NCBI GenBank assembly: GCA_016220045.1
Contig: JACRIP010000607.1
Span: 1-11,708, forward strand
From: Planctomycetota bacterium
Lineage (GTDB): Bacteria > Planctomycetota > MHYJ01 > WSZJ01 > JACPWG01
Direction of reading: 5' to 3'
Length of the DNA stretch: 11,708 bases
In this document: piece by piece, positions 6,977-11,708 of the stretch
Numbering within the stretch: the stretch's first letter is position 1
How the letters are laid out: each line of letters opens with the position of its first letter
The notes under the pieces: generated by a model
Seen by the model: the letters and a program-made list of their open reading frames with translations, nothing else
What the model was told of the DNA's origin: nothing
The model's database searches: none
Program-made: the position numbers and the translations under genes

Positions 6977-7906
6977 ATGCGGTCGGTCAAGGCCCTCGTC
7001 CTCGTCGCACTTGCGCTCCTCGGCTTTTGCGCCAACGCATCCGCCGAAGTCAAGCGCCGCTGGCGCTTGGACTTGGAGTGCGACAAGCCCGACATGATCA
7101 CCTACGAAGACGCTGCGGGCGGGTGTGAGAACTTCTGGTTCATCACCTATCGCGTCACCAACCCGATGGACGAGGATGTGCCGCTCAACATCGACATCAC
7201 CGTCAAGACGGAACGCGAACACTACTTCCACAACGGGTACTTCCCGCAGGTGGAAGAGCAGATCATCGCGAAACTGGAGCACCTGGTCGGTCTCTCCGTT
7301 GGCCTGCGGCGCGAGCGCATCAAGGAAATGAAGGCCGCGGCGCGCTACCTGGACGCGAGCGACCAGCGCGCCAAGAAAGTCCTCAAGGCCAAGGATAGCT
7401 TCCACGGAATTGCGGTGTTCGCCGGAGTCGATCGCGATTTCCGCACCCTGGACGTGCTGGTTGCCGGGCTCTACGACCCCATCCGGTATCGCACGGAAAA
7501 GCCCAAGGACGATGAGGACGCCAAGCGCAAGTACGCGTTCGAGAACCGCATTCTCAAGTTCGCCTTCAAGCGCGCCAACGAGCGTTACTACGTCCAATTC
7601 GACCCGATTCACTTCGTGCGCAAGGACTGGATCGTCCAGATTCTGGGCACGGTCGGCGACGTGGACACGATCCGCATCCTGGTCGAGGCGTTGGAGAACA
7701 ACGACGCGACGATCCGCAAGGCCGCCATCGGCCTGCTCTCCAACATGCTGAGCAAGCAGACCTTCGACTTCGACGGCGACAAGTCCGTCGAGGAGAACCG
7801 CCCCGCGATCCTCAAGTGGCGGGAATTCTGGGCGCGCAACCAGCACAAGCTGGTCTTCAGTCCGGAAAAGGGCGTGTTCGAGGTCGTCGAGCCGCCCGCC
7901 AAATAG
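6977..7906 (+). CDS. Secreted or periplasmic protein with a C-terminal HEAT-like repeat; function unknown
   Basis: A 309-residue protein with a clear signal peptide: basic MRSVK, a hydrophobic core at about 6-18, and an Ala-Ser-Ala cleavage site at 21-23. The mature part begins with a probable beta-rich segment (about 45-90, including 'FITYRVTNP'), with Cys35 and Cys50 possibly forming a disulfide. A charged helical middle (90-210) follows. Residues 216-260 look like one HEAT-type helical pair ('DWIVQILGTVGDVDTIRILV'), and then comes 'LKWREFWARNQHKL' (279-292), a type of segment common after HEAT repeats in PVC-group secreted proteins. ATG 6977 is chosen over an upstream in-frame start because GGGGAGG (6964-6970) precedes it and the signal peptide starts there. 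It has its own consensus promoter and strong terminator, so it is a single-gene transcript. The function is not recognised. Confidence 0.85.
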   Translation: MRSVKALVLVALALLGFCANASAEVKRRWRLDLECDKPDMITYEDAAGGCENFWFITYRVTNPMDEDVPLNIDITVKTEREHYFHNGYFPQVEEQIIAKLEHLVGLSVGLRRERIKEMKAAARYLDASDQRAKKVLKAKDSFHGIAVFAGVDRDFRTLDVLVAGLYDPIRYRTEKPKDDEDAKRKYAFENRILKFAFKRANERYYVQFDPIHFVRKDWIVQILGTVGDVDTIRILVEALENNDATIRKAAIGLLSNMLSKQTFDFDGDKSVEENRPAILKWREFWARNQHKLVFSPEKGVFEVVEPPAK

Positions 7907-7935
7907 GCGGCTGCGGCGCACCGGAGACTGTTCGA

Positions 7936-7970
7936 CGGGACGGGCCTTCCAGCCCGTCCCGTTTTTTTTT
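7936..7970 (+). terminator. Strong intrinsic terminator after the HEAT-protein gene
   Basis: A perfect 10-bp stem, CGGGACGGGC (7936-7945) with GCCCGTCCCG (7952-7961), a 6-nt loop, and nine Ts (7962-7970). It sits between two convergent genes. On the other strand the hairpin is preceded by nine As but followed by no U-run, so it mainly serves the plus strand. Confidence 0.95.
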
Positions 7971-7972
7971 GC

Positions 7973-9850
7973 CTACCCCCCGGGGGGGGCGGCGTCGCGG
8001 CGCGGGGGCCAGAGGTGGCGGCGTGCCGCGGTCAGCTCCTGGATTCGCCGTAGCGCTGCGCGGTGGTCCGCGAAATCCGGGTCGCCGACGGCATAGCGCC
8101 GGAAGAAGCGGAGCCGGTCCGCGCGGGTCGCGGCGGCGGGCATCGAAGCGCTGAGCTGGGCGAGCGCCTTCCGCTTGGCGCGCGCGGAGACGCGACGCGA
8201 AAAGGCTACCCGGTCGAGGTCAAGGAACCAGACCGTGAGCGCGCCGCGCGGGGGGGCGGCAGAGGAGGCGGAGGAGGCGGCGGCGGCGGGAGCGGCGATC
8301 GCCCCGGCGCCGGGCGGGGGCGCGGCGGCGCCGGGGGAGGTGGCAGCCGCCAGCAGCAGGTTGTTCGCCTTCAGATCGTGATGGTGCACCCCGGCCCGAT
8401 GCAGGCCGCGCACGGCGTCGGCGAGGGCCGCGATCAGCGCGCGCCGTTCGGCGACGGACGCCCCGGCCGGCGGGGCGAGGCGCGCCGCGACCCGGCGATC
8501 GGCCGGCTGCGCCTCCGGCAGCCATTCCAGGATCAGCGCGCTCGCGCCGCCCCAGCTCCCGCGCGGTTCCTCGATGAGCGCGAGCGCGCGCGGCGTCGGC
8601 CGGCCCCGCACCGCCAGTCCGTGCGCGGCGACCCATGCCCGCCGCGCCGGACTGTGCCCCAGGAACCGCTTCACGCGGTCAAGCCACGAGACCGGGCGGA
8701 ATTCCTTCACCACGACCTCCCGCGTCACCGTGCCCCCGGCGGGAAGCTCCTCCGCCATCCGCTGGCGCGACAGGCGGCGGTCCGGCAACCACTTGAGAAA
8801 GGCCGCGGGCTCGCGCGTGCCCAGCGCACCGTGCCGCGCCCAGGCTCCCCGCACCTCCTCCTCGGACACCGAGCGCACGCGGTAGAGGCGCCCGGCGCTC
8901 CCGGTCCGGACGCGGAACCCGGAGGAGGAGCGGAGGCAGCGCGCGGTGCGACGCGCCAGCAGGCGGCGGCGGAAGGCGGCCGCCAGCGCGAGCACGCGGC
9001 GCGCGGCCCGGCGCGGGGGCAGCTCACCCACCGGGCCGGCGTCCGCTCCGTTTCCCGGCGCCGCGAAGTACCCCCGCAGCAGGCGCAAGGCGTCGCTTTT
9101 CGTGAGCACCGACGCGATCGAGTCGGCCAGCCGGACCAGGCGGTGGATGCGCAGGAGCGGTCCGACGCGGAAACGCCGGCCGCCGCGGTGCAGATCGATC
9201 AGCGTAAGCGGGGCGTCCGCCGTCGCCGGGCCGGAGAGCAGGAAGTTCCCCGCGTGGAGATCGGCGTGGTCGAAGCCCGCGTCGTGGAGCCGGCGCGTGA
9301 GCGCCGCCACGCGGGCGAGCAGGGCGCGCCGGGCGCGCGCCGCCGGCTCCGCCACGGGGTCGCGCAGGGCTTCGCGCAGGCTGCGGGCATCGGGAATTTC
9401 CCGTATGAAAAGAAACGCCTCCCCGCCGCCCGTCCCGTCCCTCCGTTCGGCGAGCGCGACCGAGGAGGAGGCGGGTACCCCGAGCGCGGCCAGGGTGCGC
9501 TGGTTTTCCCACTCCCGCCGCGCCGGGCCGCGACCGCAGCGCGCCTGGAGCGCGCGCACCCAGCCCCCCGGCTTGAACCACTTGACCAGCCAGCGCCCGC
9601 CCGCGCCGTCCGGTACGAAGAAGAGCGCGCGCACCCGGTTGTCCTTGAAGGCGTGTACCGCCGCCCGTTCGCGCAGGCGCTCCTCGCGGCCGACGAATGC
9701 GCGGGCCAGGTGCGGCGCCGCGTCGGGCTCCGCCACCCAGTGGAAGGGCGAGGGCGAGGGCAGCGGATCGAACCGGGGCGGGGCCGGCACGGCGAGGGGA
9801 TCGGGCGGCGGGGCGGCCGGGCCGGCCGGGCCGGCGAACGCGGGCTGCAT
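7973..9850 (-). CDS. Two-domain WaaP/InaA-type lipopolysaccharide kinase (tandem kinase fusion)
   Basis: A 625-residue predicted cytoplasmic kinase with two copies of the LPS-kinase fold (InaA/WaaP/Kdo-kinase group). Domain 1 (about 35-265) has Lys90 in 'WLVKWFKP', catalytic loop H195-A-D197-L-H-A-G-N202, and metal-site Asp219 in 'LIDLHR'. Domain 2 (about 305-612) has Lys382 in 'VVVKEF', H491-D492-L-K-A-N-N497, and Asp544 in 'FLDLDR'. The copies align along their length (for example 'GPARREW' with 'SPARRAW'), so they arose by internal duplication. Both keep the catalytic residues. An Ala/Pro/Ser-rich insertion (501-536) separates loop and metal site in domain 2. Family members phosphorylate heptose or Kdo in the LPS inner core with ATP. 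ATG 9850 is chosen by AGGGAG (9858-9863) and a TGATG overlap with the upstream glycosyltransferase. Substrates of the two domains are unknown. Confidence 0.85.
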   Translation of the reverse strand: MQPAFAGPAGPAAPPPDPLAVPAPPRFDPLPSPSPFHWVAEPDAAPHLARAFVGREERLRERAAVHAFKDNRVRALFFVPDGAGGRWLVKWFKPGGWVRALQARCGRGPARREWENQRTLAALGVPASSSVALAERRDGTGGGEAFLFIREIPDARSLREALRDPVAEPAARARRALLARVAALTRRLHDAGFDHADLHAGNFLLSGPATADAPLTLIDLHRGGRRFRVGPLLRIHRLVRLADSIASVLTKSDALRLLRGYFAAPGNGADAGPVGELPPRRAARRVLALAAAFRRRLLARRTARCLRSSSGFRVRTGSAGRLYRVRSVSEEEVRGAWARHGALGTREPAAFLKWLPDRRLSRQRMAEELPAGGTVTREVVVKEFRPVSWLDRVKRFLGHSPARRAWVAAHGLAVRGRPTPRALALIEEPRGSWGGASALILEWLPEAQPADRRVAARLAPPAGASVAERRALIAALADAVRGLHRAGVHHHDLKANNLLLAAATSPGAAAPPPGAGAIAAPAAAASSASSAAPPRGALTVWFLDLDRVAFSRRVSARAKRKALAQLSASMPAAATRADRLRFFRRYAVGDPDFADHRAALRRIQELTAARRHLWPPRRDAAPPGG

Positions 9851-11028
9851 CAGGCGACTCCCTGGCCACGGCCCTTGGCCTCGGCGACCTCGGCGTAGAG
9901 GCGTAGCGTGGCGTCGAGGTTGGCGTCGATGGTGTAGCGCGCCGCGGTCAGGGCCGCGGCCGCCCCCATGCGCGCACGCACCGCCGGATCGAGCAGCGCC
10001 ACCAGCCGCGCCCCGATCTCCTCGGCGCGCCGGGGCTCCTCCACCACCCAGCCGTCCGTGCCACTCGCGATCACTTCCGAGGAGCCGGCGACCCGGCTCA
10101 CCACCGCGGGCACGCCGGTCGCCATGGCCTCGAGCGTGACCGTCCCGAAGGGTTCGTACAACGTGGGGAAGAGCAAGGCATCCGCGCCGGCATAGAGCCG
10201 CGCCAGGTCGGTGCGCGCCCCGAGAAACCGGACCTTCTCCGCCAGTCCGGCAGCTTCCGCCAGGCGCCGGTAGCCCTCCGTGGCGCCCCGGCCCACCACC
10301 ACCAGCCGCAGGTCCGCAGCCGCGCGCGCCACGGCCGCACCCACTCCGGCGATCGCGTGCGCCAGTCCCTTCCGCGCAAACCCCGAACCCACGAAAAGGG
10401 CGACCAGCGCACCCTCCGGCACGCCCCACTCGCGGCGCACGTCGGCGCGGAACCGGTCCCGATTGCCCAGATGGAACACCTCGGGATCGAACCCGTTGTA
10501 GATCACCGCGGCATCTGTAGGTGAAATGCCGTAATAGCGCCCCAGCTCCTCGCGCACGCGCCCCGAGATGCAGGTCAACCGCCGGTAGCGGTGCTCGCGG
10601 AAGATCTTCGCCTCGGCGTAGAGGAGGGCGCGATGCCGCGGATCGAGCAGCTTGAGCGGACGCAGGAAGGGGTTCCTCATCGCGGGATAGGTCTGATTCA
10701 TGTATTCGCGGTGGCAACCGCCTCCGACGCGGTAGATGTCCTGCAGCCAGGTGCGGCCGAAGCCGTGCACGACGTCGAACGTGTCCTGCACGCGCTGGAT
10801 CGCGGACGCGGCGTTGTGCGCGAAGGAGAGCACGCGCAGCGGGGAGTAGAAGGTCCAGGCCGGGACCGGATGGAAAAGCACTCCGAAGGGCGCGTCCTCG
10901 GGGCGGCGGTGGCAGAAGCAGTGGACCTCATGCCCACGCCGTACCAGGCCCGCCGCAAGATCGTGGACGTAGCGTTCGACGCCCCCGGCCGTCGCGGAAA
11001 ACCGGAAGTTGACCAGCGCGATTTTCAT
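9850..11028 (-). CDS. waaG: GT4-family glycosyltransferase, WaaG-like (LPS core)
   Basis: A 392-residue GT-B fold glycosyltransferase. The N-terminal domain begins MKIALVNFRF with a Gly-Gly loop at 15-16 ('TAGGVERYV'). The C-terminal donor-binding domain has 'VGSGFARKGL' (213-222), 'VVVGRG' (243-248), and the retaining E-X7-E signature E292...E300 in 'EPFGTVTLEA'. The 'GSxFxRKG' segment and overall length resemble WaaG, which transfers glucose from UDP-glucose to heptose II of the LPS inner core at the cytoplasmic face. The sugar and acceptor here are inferred. Placement between a WaaE-like transferase and WaaP-like kinases supports a core-oligosaccharide role. The start overlaps the upstream stop (ATGA) and has no visible Shine-Dalgarno, since the preceding bases are pyrimidine-rich; translation probably depends on coupling. 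A GT4 acting on another glycan is the main alternative. Confidence 0.85.
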   Translation of the reverse strand: MKIALVNFRFSATAGGVERYVHDLAAGLVRRGHEVHCFCHRRPEDAPFGVLFHPVPAWTFYSPLRVLSFAHNAASAIQRVQDTFDVVHGFGRTWLQDIYRVGGGCHREYMNQTYPAMRNPFLRPLKLLDPRHRALLYAEAKIFREHRYRRLTCISGRVREELGRYYGISPTDAAVIYNGFDPEVFHLGNRDRFRADVRREWGVPEGALVALFVGSGFARKGLAHAIAGVGAAVARAAADLRLVVVGRGATEGYRRLAEAAGLAEKVRFLGARTDLARLYAGADALLFPTLYEPFGTVTLEAMATGVPAVVSRVAGSSEVIASGTDGWVVEEPRRAEEIGARLVALLDPAVRARMGAAAALTAARYTIDANLDATLRLYAEVAEAKGRGQGVA

Positions 11029-11708
11029 CGGGGAGGATCCGCGGTGGGGGAGGATGCGGCCGCCGTGGGTGGTGCGGACATGCCCTCTCCCCGGCCCTCC
11101 CCCACTGCGGTGGGGGAGGGGGAAGGGGCGGGCGCGGCAGCCGCGGGTGGTGCGGGCACACCCCCACCCCGGCCCTCCCCCACTGCGGCGGGGGAGGGGG
11201 GCCGGCGTTCGCCGATGCGCGCGGTCAGCTCCCAGAGCTTGACGTACTTCACGAAAAGGTAGAACGCGGTCGCCACCGAAATGATCAAGCCGGGGAGGCC
11301 GTCAAGGAAGCCGCGCTTCAGGAGGTAGGTTTCCACGAACTTCCAGGCCGGCCGGAAGAGGAGCGGGAGGAGGCCGGCGCGGCGGCCGGCGGCGGACCAC
11401 TCGCGCGCGGCGACGTCGGAGAACTGGTCGATGGTGCGGAGCTGGTGGGCGAAGGACCGGTACGTGAAGTGGACGATTTCGCCGCGCAGGCGCCCGGGGG
11501 GGCTATCGAGCAGGAAGCGGTCGTGGGGGTCGCGGCCGCCGAAGTGGCCGCGATCCTTGCGGAAGAGGCGCAGTTTCACGTCGGGGTACCAGCCGCCGTG
11601 GTCGATCCAGCGGCCGAGGTACCAGGTATGGCGCGGGATCTCGAACCCGGCGGCGGCGGGTCCGGCGTCGAGGGTGCGGCGGATTTCCGCGGCCAGTTCG
11701 GGCGTGAC
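11025..11708 (-). CDS. GT2-family glycosyltransferase, WaaE/KdtX-like, C-terminal part only, with a repeat-derived tail
   Basis: Partial: the frame is open to the window edge, so the start and the GT-A catalytic core lie outside. The visible 227 residues hold the conserved C-terminal part of WaaE/KdtX-like GT2 enzymes: 'VTPELAAEIR' at the edge, 'GFEIPRHTWYLGRWI' then HGGWYPD (about 21-43), 'KLRLFRKDRG' (45-54), PHDRF (61-65), 'IVHFTYRS' (78-85), and the amphipathic or membrane-associated 'GLPGLIISVATAFYLFVKYV' (137-156). Family members add glucose or a similar sugar to heptose I of the LPS core. An internal GTG at 11579 is not the real start, because family-conserved sequence continues upstream of it. 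From about residue 165 the protein departs from the family and consists of a Pro/Ala/Gly-rich tail encoded by a 78-bp tandem repeat. The stop overlaps the waaG-like start by 4 nt. Confidence 0.85.
   Translation of the reverse strand, partial: VTPELAAEIRRTLDAGPAAAGFEIPRHTWYLGRWIDHGGWYPDVKLRLFRKDRGHFGGRDPHDRFLLDSPPGRLRGEIVHFTYRSFAHQLRTIDQFSDVAAREWSAAGRRAGLLPLLFRPAWKFVETYLLKRGFLDGLPGLIISVATAFYLFVKYVKLWELTARIGERRPPSPAAVGEGRGGGVPAPPAAAAPAPSPSPTAVGEGRGEGMSAPPTAAASSPTADPPR
11041..11202. repeat. Two-copy 78-bp palindromic repeat (plus a degenerate fragment) inside the GT2 gene
   Basis: GGCCCTCCCCCACTGCGG occurs at 11093 and again at 11171, exactly 78 bp (26 codons) apart. The flanking 'GGTGGTGCGG' segments also repeat. 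Copy 1 forms a perfect 11-bp hairpin, CCCTCCCCCAC (11095-11105) with GTGGGGGAGGG (11110-11120). Copy 2 (11173-11198) has one A-C mismatch. GCGGTGGGGGAGGA at 11041 looks like a degenerate fragment of a third copy. The core resembles dispersed palindromic elements seen in high-GC bacterial genomes. In the sense strand each unit gives PSP[AT]AVGEGRG[GE]G. Confidence 0.75.

Noticed and set aside
8063..9898. 611-codon plus-strand frame opposite the kinase fusion
   Set aside because: Arg/Gly/Glu-rich without motifs. The minus strand has two complete kinase domains.
9851..10717. Upstream in-frame extension of the kinase fusion into the glycosyltransferase gene
   Set aside because: The extra sequence is a shadow of the GT4 gene. 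ATG 9850 has its own AGGGAG and the operon overlap.
11041..11202. The repeat as a CRISPR array
   Set aside because: Only two full copies, palindromic core, the intervening sequence is itself repeated, and the whole lies inside a coding frame.
10591..11262. Plus-strand frame of 223 codons across the GT4 start and repeat
   Set aside because: No motifs, and it lies opposite supported genes. It stays open only because of GC-rich repeat DNA.

Overview
The window is very GC-rich DNA, probably from a Gram-negative bacterium of the PVC type (Planctomycetota, Lentisphaerota, Verrucomicrobiota) or a relative. Three things suggest this. There are two prepilin-like proteins with the 'H...DGHV' signature common in those phyla. 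There are two large GT-C-like membrane proteins with C-terminal TPR repeats. There is also a secreted HEAT-type protein with a C-terminal 'LKWREFW' segment. An LPS-core gene set shows an outer membrane with lipopolysaccharide. The phylum is inferred from gene content only.

Layout. Plus strand, 43-4538: two translationally coupled paralogues (4-nt GTGA overlap), each a multi-spanning membrane domain with the DD / YRPL / HP-H / KE landmarks of TMTC-like proteins, followed by about eight TPRs. 4539-4823: a 285-nt intergenic stretch with two long inverted repeats. 4824-5695: a consensus sigma-70 promoter (TTGACA-N16-TATAAT), a structured leader with a possible 19-codon ORF, a pseudopilin gene and a strong hairpin terminator. 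5867-6589: a paralogous pseudopilin. 6856-7970: a second consensus promoter with the same 16-nt spacer, a secreted HEAT-repeat protein, and a textbook terminator with nine Ts.

Minus strand, 11708-7973: a convergent, tightly overlapping LPS-core operon. In transcription order it holds a WaaE/KdtX-like GT2 glycosyltransferase (start beyond the window), a WaaG-like GT4 glycosyltransferase (ATGA overlap) and a protein with two WaaP/InaA-type kinase domains in tandem (TGATG overlap). Together they would add and phosphorylate sugars on the LPS inner core.

The most unusual points are: (a) a 78-bp tandem palindromic repeat that forms the C-terminal tail of the GT2 and runs up to the next gene's start; (b) the duplicated LPS-kinase architecture, with an Ala/Pro-rich insertion inside the second active site; (c) the two pseudopilins sharing an H-X16-DGHVE motif and three cysteines; (d) a pilin Shine-Dalgarno inside a perfect palindrome next to a small leader ORF. 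I found no RNA genes, CRISPR arrays, transposases or phage genes.
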